Below are positions 1 through 6,375 of a DNA stretch of 11,906 nucleotides, piece by piece. Each line of letters starts with the position of its first letter. The stretch's first letter is position 1. The stretch comes from JBBPYR01 sp038199755 (GTDB lineage Bacteria > Chloroflexota > Ktedonobacteria > Ktedonobacterales > Ktedonobacteraceae). Where the stretch lies: assembly GCA_038199755.1 (NCBI GenBank), contig JBBPYR010000038.1:1-11906 (forward strand). The letters run 5' to 3'. The position numbers and the translations under genes were made by a program. The notes under the pieces are model-generated. The model ran no database searches, was not told where the DNA came from, and saw only the letters and a list, made by a program, of their open reading frames with translations.

Positions 1-39
1 CGGTCGCACTGGCTCTTGCGTTCTCCACCTCACATTCCT

Positions 40-783
40 CTAAATCACTGCTAATGTCTGCCCATCAGTCAATGCCTGTGGCCCAGCGTGCAATGTACCG
101 CCACCGCCATCGAAGGGCGTACCCGCGATAGTGGAGTCGCCCAGCACCGTGCGCGCATTACTGACACCGTCAAACCACATCCCCACATGCTCTAGCTGAA
201 TACCGGAAGCATCGCCGCTCTGGTCCGCAGAAGTGCCAGCGTTACGGTTATCAGCTGCGAAGGCCACAAACGTTATCAAGTGAAAAACAGACTCGCCAGT
301 ACCGTCTTCACGAGTGATCACATCCCCCACATATTCAGCGTGTCCAAACGGCTTGCTCGAAATCTCAGTAAAGAAAACGGTGAACTTGACATTCGGCGGC
401 ATCTTCTGCACATCCACTGTCACCGTATCAAAATCGTTAGCGCGTGTGTCCTGATACACCGTTACCAAGCCCGTCGCATCAGGAAACTTGCTCTTAATAC
501 TCGCCGGAAACAGCGGAAACTGCACGATCAGCGTAGGATCGACCGAGACCAGCACCTTTACCGTGGGAGCTACCTGACCCGCACTGCCAAAACTTGGCGT
601 GCGTAACTGCACTGGCGTGCTCGGAAAGGTTGGCTGACTCGCTGGATTCGTCCCACCCGTCGTACTGCCCCCACCCGCGTTACCACTCGGAGCTGGCTGT
701 GACCCACCCAGCGAACATGCTGAGAGCAACATTCCCAGCAAGACCACCACCAGCAAGACGCCTGTAAACCGTTGCGCTTTCAT
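40..783 (-). CDS. Exported lipoprotein, paralogue 3 of a three-gene array, function unknown
   Basis: Predicted 247-residue lipoprotein of unrecognised family. The N-terminus has a short basic start (MKAQR), a hydrophobic run at residues 8-20 and a lipobox LSAC with the lipidated cysteine at residue 23. A Gly/Ser/Thr/Pro-rich tether (about 24-72) leads into a probable beta-rich domain (about 73-247). This domain shares with its two upstream neighbours the blocks TVTVDV, KPFGH, DG-G, LEH-GMWF, TPFDGG and HAGPQA-TDGQ. I chose the ATG at 783 rather than the one at 807 because AAGGAG lies 6 bases before it; the upstream ATG would overlap that ribosome site. It is the last gene of a minus-strand array, 26 bases after its neighbour's stop, so co-transcription is likely. 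The role is unknown; an extracytoplasmic binding or structural protein is only a guess. Confidence 0.85.
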   Translation of the reverse strand: MKAQRFTGVLLVVVLLGMLLSACSLGGSQPAPSGNAGGGSTTGGTNPASQPTFPSTPVQLRTPSFGSAGQVAPTVKVLVSVDPTLIVQFPLFPASIKSKFPDATGLVTVYQDTRANDFDTVTVDVQKMPPNVKFTVFFTEISSKPFGHAEYVGDVITREDGTGESVFHLITFVAFAADNRNAGTSADQSGDASGIQLEHVGMWFDGVSNARTVLGDSTIAGTPFDGGGGTLHAGPQALTDGQTLAVI

Positions 784-789
784 ACTTTT

Positions 790-795
790 CTCCTT
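790..795 (-). promoter_or_regulatory. Ribosome binding site deciding the start at 783
   Basis: AAGGAG on the minus strand, 6 bases upstream of the ATG at 783. It lies inside the longer reading frame that would start at 807, which favours the shorter protein beginning MKAQR. Confidence 0.7.
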
Positions 796-809
796 CATCA
801 GCAACATCC

Positions 810-1577
810 TTAAAACACTGGTGCGGCTTGCCCATCGGTCATGGCCTGTGGACCCGCATGTAACGGCGGATTACCACCATCAAAGATCGTACCACTCAGG
901 GTATCATCGTTGAGTACCTTGCGTGCATCATCAAGCGAGGAAAACCACATTCCCATATGCTCCAGATTCGTACCAGAGGTAACTCCCTCTTGCCCATCCG
1001 TGGAGCTACCAGGGTTTCGTGCATCCATAGCGAAAGCCACAAAACTGATGACATTGAACACCGTTTCCCCGCTACCATCACCGCGTGTCGTCAGGTCCGC
1101 CACGTACTCGACATTGCCAAAGGGCTTACCCGCAAACTGAATGAAGAAGATGGTAAAAATGATATTCGGCGGCATCTTCTGCACATCTAATGTCACCGTA
1201 TCCGCCGTACTATCATCACGATTGCCGCGCACAATCGTCACCAGTGCCGTCGCATCAGGAAATTTCTGTTTGATGCCGCTAGGCACGAGCGGAAACTGCA
1301 CAATCGTCGTCGGTGGCAAAGATGCCAACACATGGGACGTTGCCGCCAACCGCCTCTGCCCACTACCTACACTTCCCTGTTGCAGCACACCTTGCCCTCC
1401 TAGTTTCGTCTGTTGTCCACTATTTCCCGGCATTGCTGGTATGGAAGTAGCGGCGTCAGCTGTACCATATGGTATACTAATACTCAAAAGTATGAACAGC
1501 AGAGGGAATAAGCCAGCGAGAAACAGGCCACGCATATATTTCTTCATTCTTATATGGATGGAATGCGAACTCAACAT
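810..1577 (-). CDS. Exported protein, paralogue 2 of a three-gene array, function unknown
   Basis: Predicted 255-residue secreted protein. A basic N-terminus (MKKYMRG at 11-17) and a hydrophobic core (about 18-36) are followed by a plausible signal peptidase I site after TADA (residue 42). There is no lipobox cysteine, unlike the downstream paralogue. The mature part carries the shared family blocks: IVQFPL, TVTLDV, KPFGN, DGSGETVF, LEHMGMWF and HAGPQAMTDGQ. The start at 1577 is chosen because AAGGAG precedes it by 6 bases (1584-1589); the internal ATG at 1547 has no such site, so the signal peptide has an unusually long n-region. It sits 44 bases after the first gene of the array. I do not recognise the family, and the fold (probably beta-rich) is an inference from the alternating strand pattern. 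Confidence 0.83.
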   Translation of the reverse strand: MLSSHSIHIRMKKYMRGLFLAGLFPLLFILLSISIPYGTADAATSIPAMPGNSGQQTKLGGQGVLQQGSVGSGQRRLAATSHVLASLPPTTIVQFPLVPSGIKQKFPDATALVTIVRGNRDDSTADTVTLDVQKMPPNIIFTIFFIQFAGKPFGNVEYVADLTTRGDGSGETVFNVISFVAFAMDARNPGSSTDGQEGVTSGTNLEHMGMWFSSLDDARKVLNDDTLSGTIFDGGNPPLHAGPQAMTDGQAAPVF

Positions 1578-1621
1578 ACAATGCTCCTTTCTTATAAAAT
1601 GTGTGCTTGGTTTGCCCGATC

Positions 1622-2344
1622 TTAGAATACCGGCGTGGTCTGTCCATCGGTCATGGCTTGTGGTCCAGCATGGTTGGCTGGGTTGCCACCGTCAAATGGT
1701 GTCCCCTTGAGCGTTGTATCTTTCAGAGCTTTTTGGGCATCTTGCAGTGAAGAGAACCACATACCCATGTGCTCTAGCTGGATACCCGAGGCATCGCCCG
1801 ATTGATCGGCAGAGGTGACAGGTGTGCGTACATCATCGGCAAAAGCGACTAGCGTAATCGTTTGAAAGGTCACATCGCCGCTACCATCGCTGCGTGTATG
1901 CAGGTCAGCGACATATTGCACATGTCCAAAGGGCTTACTCGCTATCTCGATAAAGAAGATCGTAAAGGTCGTATCCGCAGGCATATGAGCGACATCTACC
2001 GTCACTGTGTCGAACAGGCTGACAGCAGGATTGCCCTGCACAATCGTCACCACGCCCGTTGCTTGTGGAAAAGCCTTTTTCACACCGCTAGGAAAGAGCG
2101 GGAACTGAATAATCACACTGGGTGCTTGCGAGTCAAGCACCTGCACCGTTGATGCAAGCTGATGCGACTGGATACGTTGTAGCAATGTCTGTGGTCGAAA
2201 CGTGCGGACACGACTCTGGTGACCGCTATCGATATGCAACTGCGCCGCGGCAGGATAGGCATACAGAACAATGGCAAGGAGCGCGATCAACAACAATCCT
2301 CCGCGTATAGCGAAGCGGCGCATCCGTACAACACGTTGTGGCAT
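1622..2344 (-). CDS. Exported protein, paralogue 1 (first gene) of a three-gene array, function unknown
   Basis: Predicted 240-residue secreted protein and probably the promoter-proximal gene of the minus-strand array. It has a basic n-region (MPQRVVRMRR), a hydrophobic core at about residues 15-30 and a likely signal peptidase I site after PAAA near residue 34. The mature domain shares the family blocks (IIQFPLFPSG, TVTVDV, KPFGH, DGSGD, LEHMGMWF, TPFDGG, HAGPQAMTDGQ) with both paralogues, and its ending -PVF matches paralogue 2. The open frame extends upstream to 2566, but I start it at 2344: a perfect AGGAGG lies 4 bases before that ATG, and the extra 74 codons would read through two copies of a 32-bp repeat and a large palindrome. 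Function unknown. Confidence 0.82.
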   Translation of the reverse strand: MPQRVVRMRRFAIRGGLLLIALLAIVLYAYPAAAQLHIDSGHQSRVRTFRPQTLLQRIQSHQLASTVQVLDSQAPSVIIQFPLFPSGVKKAFPQATGVVTIVQGNPAVSLFDTVTVDVAHMPADTTFTIFFIEIASKPFGHVQYVADLHTRSDGSGDVTFQTITLVAFADDVRTPVTSADQSGDASGIQLEHMGMWFSSLQDAQKALKDTTLKGTPFDGGNPANHAGPQAMTDGQTTPVF

Positions 2345-2348
2345 AAGA

Positions 2349-2354
2349 CCTCCT
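2349..2354 (-). promoter_or_regulatory. Ribosome binding site deciding the start at 2344
   Basis: A perfect AGGAGG on the minus strand with 4 bases before the ATG at 2344. It directly abuts the first 32-bp repeat copy, so the repeat array would lie in the 5' leader of this transcript. Confidence 0.75.
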
Positions 2355-2418
2355 AGTAGGGATACCCCTTGTGGGCATCCCGCTTCAGTAGGGATACCCC
2401 TTGTGGGCATCCCGCTTC
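2355..2418. repeat. Perfect 32-bp tandem repeat, two copies
   Basis: Copies at 2355-2386 and 2387-2418 are identical over all 32 bases and begin AGTAGGGATACCCCTTG. The shared GTAGGG and GGGATACCC words resemble the repeat family around the transposase gene at 9271-10238, so it may be a distant member. There is no spacer between copies, which argues against a CRISPR. Confidence 0.9.
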
Positions 2419-2502
2419 GGCGCTTAAACATGTTCATGAGTTCTTGGAGGCCCACAAGAGGCCTCGCTACTACCCTAAGCATAAAGATATTCCAGCCACA
2501 AA

Positions 2503-2568
2503 GCATGCGTAAGATTACCCAACTTTCGGTGAGGTCCCTCACTAGAAAATGGGTAATCCTACACATGC
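2503..2568. repeat. 66-bp near-palindrome (possible MITE, operator or bidirectional terminator)
   Basis: Arms at 2503-2534 and 2537-2568 are inverted copies with a 2-base centre. The outer 19 bases of each arm match at all but two positions (GATTACCCA is shared exactly), and the inner GTGAGG/CCTCAC also pairs. There is no T-run expected of a simple intrinsic terminator, and no clear target-site duplication at the ends. It lies between two divergent operons. Confidence 0.8.
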
Positions 2569-2594
2569 AATACTGTTAGGTATGGCATATACTT

Positions 2595-2625
2595 TTGTTG
2601 GGATATAATTTATGCTCTTTATAAC
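2595..2625 (+). promoter_or_regulatory. Possible promoter for the redox operon
   Basis: TTGTTG at 2595-2600 and TATAAC at 2620-2625 are separated by 19 bases. A better -10 match, TATAAT at 2604-2609, lacks a convincing -35. Either would give a short leader before the kinase-like gene. The call rests on consensus resemblance only, in an AT-rich patch. Confidence 0.3.
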
Positions 2626-2672
2626 TATAGAAATCTTGCAAACGTATTCTGTGTCGCGAAAAGAGGGTTATG

Positions 2673-4190
2673 ATGGTTGAACGCGCATCCTTTGATAATC
2701 TGGTCGGAACAGCTGTGGGTCGCTATCACCTTGAACAGGTATTGGAGATAACAGCGTGGGGTCCTATTTTCCTAGCACGGGGCGTGACTGAACAACTGGT
2801 ATCCGCCCCCTATGTCGTGCATCTTTTACAGGTGGCGGAGAAGATTCCCCAGGATGCGCGTATCGTCTACCTGGGACGCATTCAGCAGGAAGCCAACCGC
2901 ATCGCCAGCTTGCAACACCCAGCCATTCTCACGCTGCTGGATTATGGCAATATGAACGGTATCCCCTACCTAATCTATCCGCAGCTCAAAGGCACCGCGT
3001 TACGCCAGATACTCGCACAACATGGGCCGCTTCCACTGCCAACGATAAGCCAGTACCTAGAACAAGTGATTGGTGCATTGGCATATGCACATAAGCGCAT
3101 GGTGCTGCATCGCAATCTTTCTACCAGCAATATCATCATAACCCAGCAACAGCAGGCAGTAGTCACCAATCTTGGCGTCCTCCACCTTATCGAAATGAGC
3201 AGGCAGGCGGCACAACCAGGAGCACGACCCACCTATGAGGGAAGCAGTGAGTCAAGCGCACCAGAACAGCTATCCAGCCAAGCAGTGAGCGCGGCCACCG
3301 ATATCTACGCCCTTGGCGTGGTGCTCTATCGCATGCTCACAGGCCGCATGCCCTTTACGGCACAGCGGCGCGAGGAGATGGTGCAGCAACATCTCTCGGC
3401 CAGCGTGCCATCCATCAGCCAGTATCGCTCCGACGTACCAGCAGCACTTGATAGCGTCATAGCACGAGCGATGGCCAAAGAGCCAGCACAGCGTTTTAGC
3501 ACACTCGACGAGTTCTTTGCCGCCTATCAACGCATCGTCTCCCCACAGGCTGTACGCAGCCTGCAATCGGGCCCAATCGCAGCAGTTCCGCTCATCGCGC
3601 CAACGCAAGCCAAGGGAAGCAGCAGCACACCTCTGATCGCACCATTAGGTCGGACACAAACGGCTCAACGAGCCGCTCCACAGGCTTCATTCACCCGCCG
3701 CCGCCTCTTCACCGTACTGGCCGCCAGTGGAGGCGTTGCTGCGGCAGCGGTCATCGTCATCTTCGGTTCGCATCTCTTCAATTCTGCGCCTGCAACAAGC
3801 ACAATAGGCGTAGCAAGCGGCAGTACAACGGGCACCAGCGCGGGTGGGAGCGCACAAGCCACAAAACCACCAACCACCAACGCAAACGTGCTGGCACATA
3901 CCAGTGACATACCCCTCAACAGTGCCAAGACGTTTCCCATCGCGGGCAAGCAGAATCCCGGCATCATTGTACACCTGTCCGATAATAACTTCGTTGCCTT
4001 CGATTCGACCTGTACCCATGCGGGCTGTCCAGTCGACTACTCGGCCCAGTCAAAGCTACTTGTCTGCCCATGCCATGATGCAATCTTCGATCCGGCCAAA
4101 AACGCCGCCGTTGTGCAGGGGCCAGCACCAACACCCCTACCACCCATCAAAATCACGGTGAATGCCGATGGCACCATCACCAGCGCATAA
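2673..4190 (+). CDS. Degenerate Ser/Thr kinase-like protein fused to an extracytoplasmic Rieske [2Fe-2S] domain
   Basis: About 505 residues in three parts. The kinase-like domain (about 18-288) keeps the fold landmarks: QEA in helix C, APEQL near 196 and DIYALGVVLYRMLTGR from 210. It has lost the catalytic set: the glycine loop is unrecognisable, the beta-3 lysine is His50 (VVHLL), HRD is HRN (146-148) and DFG is NLG (166-168). It is probably a pseudokinase. A Pro/Ser/Ala linker leads to TRRRLF (341-346) and a hydrophobic span to about 369, resembling a Tat signal-anchor like the internal one of actinobacterial QcrA. The C-terminal Rieske domain (about 403-505) has CTHAGC (ligands Cys447, His449) and CPCH (Cys465, His468), with Cys452/Cys467 placed for the usual disulfide. 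ATG 2673 is 5 bases from AGAGGG; ATG 2670 is possible but too close. First gene of a four-gene operon. Confidence 0.92.
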   Translation: MVERASFDNLVGTAVGRYHLEQVLEITAWGPIFLARGVTEQLVSAPYVVHLLQVAEKIPQDARIVYLGRIQQEANRIASLQHPAILTLLDYGNMNGIPYLIYPQLKGTALRQILAQHGPLPLPTISQYLEQVIGALAYAHKRMVLHRNLSTSNIIITQQQQAVVTNLGVLHLIEMSRQAAQPGARPTYEGSSESSAPEQLSSQAVSAATDIYALGVVLYRMLTGRMPFTAQRREEMVQQHLSASVPSISQYRSDVPAALDSVIARAMAKEPAQRFSTLDEFFAAYQRIVSPQAVRSLQSGPIAAVPLIAPTQAKGSSSTPLIAPLGRTQTAQRAAPQASFTRRRLFTVLAASGGVAAAAVIVIFGSHLFNSAPATSTIGVASGSTTGTSAGGSAQATKPPTTNANVLAHTSDIPLNSAKTFPIAGKQNPGIIVHLSDNNFVAFDSTCTHAGCPVDYSAQSKLLVCPCHDAIFDPAKNAAVVQGPAPTPLPPIKITVNADGTITSA

Positions 4191-4191
4191 G

Positions 4192-4197
4192 AGAGGA
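4192..4197 (+). promoter_or_regulatory. Ribosome binding site deciding the start at 4204
   Basis: AGAGGA with 6 bases before the ATG at 4204, just after the stop of the kinase-Rieske gene. It favours a protein beginning MAAENYLIIG over the upstream in-frame ATG at 4162, which overlaps the previous gene and has no good site. Confidence 0.7.
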
Positions 4198-4203
4198 ACA
4201 ACG

Positions 4204-6348
4204 ATGGCCGCAGAAAACTACCTCATCATAGGCAATGGCATCGCGGGCGTCACAGCCGCCGAAATTTTACGCGAGGAGGCTCCCGCCGCACACATCAGTG
4301 TCGTGGCCGATGACCAGTATCTGGTCTATTATCGGCCTGCACTCAAAGATTATCTGGCTGGACGCGTACACGAAGACAAACTATGGGCGCGTTCGGGCAG
4401 CTTCTACCAAGATCACAACATCCAATTTGTGCAGGAGCGCGTGGCGGGCATCCAGGCGGGCCAACACATCGTGCAATTGCAGAGTGGCGGCGAGTTGACC
4501 TACTCGCGCCTCCTCTTAGCCAATGGCGCACATGCCAGCCGCCTCACTTGCCCAGGTAATGAACTCGAAGGCGTTACCACCCTACGCACCGTGGCCGATT
4601 ATCAAGCCACACTCGCCCGACTGCCGAAAGCACGCCGCATCGTCGTCGTAGGCAGCGGCACGCTCGCCCTGGAAACCATCGAGACCCTGCGTCATCGCGG
4701 CTATCAGGTGACACACCTCATTCGCCGCCAAACCCTGTGGTCAGAGGTGCTCGATCAAACCGCCTCTGATCTCGTTCTACAACAAGAGCGACGTGATGGC
4801 GTTGATGTACGTGTGGAAGAAGAGATCGCCGAGATTACAGGTGCCAACGGCCAGGTAAAGGGCATTGTCACCACACACGGCACACGCATCGCCTGTGAAA
4901 TGGTCCTCATCGCCATCGGTGTCGAGCCAAACATCGACTTTATCAAGAGAAGCGGTATCGGCTGCGGGCGCGGCGCGAAAGTTGATGGCAGCATGCGCAC
5001 CAACGCCCCCGACATCTACGCCGCTGGCGACGTGTTAGAAACCCTCGATGCTACCAGTGGGCGCGTGCGTGTGCTCGGACAATGGTTTCCCGCCGTGCAA
5101 CAGGCTCGTGTCGCCGCCTATAGCATGCTCGATATGCTCGAAAGCAAAGCACCCTTTCGCTCTGACACGTTTTATAACGCCACCTTCCTTTACGGGCTGG
5201 ACTTTGCCGCCGTCGGCGTAACCAACGGGCGCGATTATCAGGCACTCGTGGCTGACCCACAACCGCGCACCTATCGCAAAGTGTTGCTCAAAGATGGCGT
5301 CCCTGTCGGCTTCCTCTTGCTAGGAGATCGCAAACAGGGCCTTGCCTTGAAGCGAGCCATTGATCATCGCGTCAATCTGCAATCCATCGCGTCCCAACTC
5401 TTCGCCGATGACTTCAAACTCAATGACTGGCTTGATCGTCAGGGCGTACCTTCGCCGCTCCTCGGCTTCAAACGCTCCTCTTACGCCAATGACGGCATGC
5501 TGGCCGCACCAACTGACGTCTTGCCAGTAATAACCCTGGTGCCATTGAAGACTGAAGAACTGTTGCGGCTCAGCGAAACGCGCATGCCGCCCACTGGCAC
5601 GCACATCGTGGGCAGACAAGCTGGTGTCTTCTTGCTCATCGATCACGGTTCGGTATCGCGCCGCCACGCCGAACTGCGTGTCGCCAACGGGCAACTCACT
5701 GTGCGCGATCTGGGTAGTAGTAACGGCACCTTCGTCAACAATACCCGTCTGACGCCGCAGCAGCCGCGCATCCTCAAGGCCAATGATAGCGTACGTTTCG
5801 GCACGCTAGCCATTTTCAGTGTGCGTATCACAGAGGCGGCAAAACCACAACCAAAACCCAAGGCGCGTGTCAACAACGGCGCCAGTATGGCGGGCTTTAC
5901 CATGTTTGCCCAAGCACAAACCACCATCTATCAACCATCAGCCAAAGCTGCTCCCATGAGCCAGCCCATCTTACAGCCCGATGGTGCTTTACGCTTACCA
6001 GAAAGCAGCATTGCCATTCCCGCCGCCACCGTCGAAACATTCAAAAGCACGCCAACCCTGATTGTACTTATGGACGGTGCTACCCCGCAGGCCATTCCGC
6101 TACGAACCAAAAAAGTGTTTAGCATTGGCCGCGACAAGGGCAACGATGTACGGCTCAGCGATGTTGTTGCCTCGCGCCATCATGCCGAAGTTGCCCCCGG
6201 TCCCGAAGGCTTTTATATTCGCGACCTCGGCAGCAGCAATGGCGTCACCGTCAATCAGACGCGCATTGACAACCCTTACCTGTTGAAACATGGAGATCGC
6301 ATCACCATCGGCAGCAGCAGAATTTATTATATGTACACACCTCGCTAA
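4204..6348 (+). CDS. NAD(P)H/FAD-dependent oxidoreductase with two C-terminal FHA domains
   Basis: A 714-residue cytoplasmic fusion. The first about 420 residues form a pyridine-nucleotide-disulfide-oxidoreductase-type flavoprotein like the N-terminal part of NirB and rubredoxin reductases: FAD loop GNGIAG (10-15), NAD(P)H loop GSGTLA (150-155) in a VVVGSG strand-turn, and the second FAD motif DIYAAGD (270-276). No CxxxxC redox disulfide is visible, so electrons should pass to a partner protein. FHA1 (about 465-543) has GR (470-471), SRRH (485-488) and GSSNGT (504-509). FHA2 (about 635-712) has IGRDKGNDV, SRHH (657-660) and GSSNG (676-680). Both keep the residues that bind phosphothreonine peptides in this family. 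It starts 13 bases after the kinase-Rieske gene, so translation may be linked. Likely role (inferred): NAD(P)H entry point of the encoded electron chain, docked or tuned by phospho-dependent binding. Confidence 0.92.
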   Translation: MAAENYLIIGNGIAGVTAAEILREEAPAAHISVVADDQYLVYYRPALKDYLAGRVHEDKLWARSGSFYQDHNIQFVQERVAGIQAGQHIVQLQSGGELTYSRLLLANGAHASRLTCPGNELEGVTTLRTVADYQATLARLPKARRIVVVGSGTLALETIETLRHRGYQVTHLIRRQTLWSEVLDQTASDLVLQQERRDGVDVRVEEEIAEITGANGQVKGIVTTHGTRIACEMVLIAIGVEPNIDFIKRSGIGCGRGAKVDGSMRTNAPDIYAAGDVLETLDATSGRVRVLGQWFPAVQQARVAAYSMLDMLESKAPFRSDTFYNATFLYGLDFAAVGVTNGRDYQALVADPQPRTYRKVLLKDGVPVGFLLLGDRKQGLALKRAIDHRVNLQSIASQLFADDFKLNDWLDRQGVPSPLLGFKRSSYANDGMLAAPTDVLPVITLVPLKTEELLRLSETRMPPTGTHIVGRQAGVFLLIDHGSVSRRHAELRVANGQLTVRDLGSSNGTFVNNTRLTPQQPRILKANDSVRFGTLAIFSVRITEAAKPQPKPKARVNNGASMAGFTMFAQAQTTIYQPSAKAAPMSQPILQPDGALRLPESSIAIPAATVETFKSTPTLIVLMDGATPQAIPLRTKKVFSIGRDKGNDVRLSDVVASRHHAEVAPGPEGFYIRDLGSSNGVTVNQTRIDNPYLLKHGDRITIGSSRIYYMYTPR

Positions 6349-6375
6349 CACGGGGATCGTGCCAAAGGATAGACC

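Larger units (their letters stand above)
2345..2672. other. Divergent intergenic region between the exported-protein array and the redox operon
   Basis: About 328 bases without a convincing gene. From left to right it holds the AGGAGG of the leftward array, two tandem copies of a 32-bp repeat, a small GAGGCC/GGCCTC hairpin (2447-2465), a 66-bp near-palindrome, an AT-rich stretch with possible rightward -10 boxes, and the ribosome site of the kinase-like gene. Promoters for both directions must lie here if both operons start here, but I could not pick a leftward promoter with any confidence. Confidence 0.75.

Noticed and set aside
1141..1710. 189-codon plus-strand frame across the exported-protein array
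   Set aside because: It overlaps two well-supported paralogous genes on the other strand, crosses their intergenic gap and has no domain or conserved counterpart in the third paralogue.
2345..2566. N-terminal extension of the first exported protein up to an ATG at 2566
   Set aside because: It would translate the two 32-bp repeats and half the large palindrome, puts about 90 residues before the signal sequence, and ignores the perfect AGGAGG just before 2344.
2673..4190. Active Ser/Thr protein kinase
   Set aside because: The catalytic lysine, HRD aspartate and DFG aspartate all appear substituted, so I call it a pseudokinase pending structural alignment.
4204..6348. Assimilatory nitrite reductase large subunit (NirB)
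   Set aside because: Only the flavin/NAD(P)H half resembles NirB; there is no siroheme or [4Fe-4S] domain, and the C-terminus is FHA domains.
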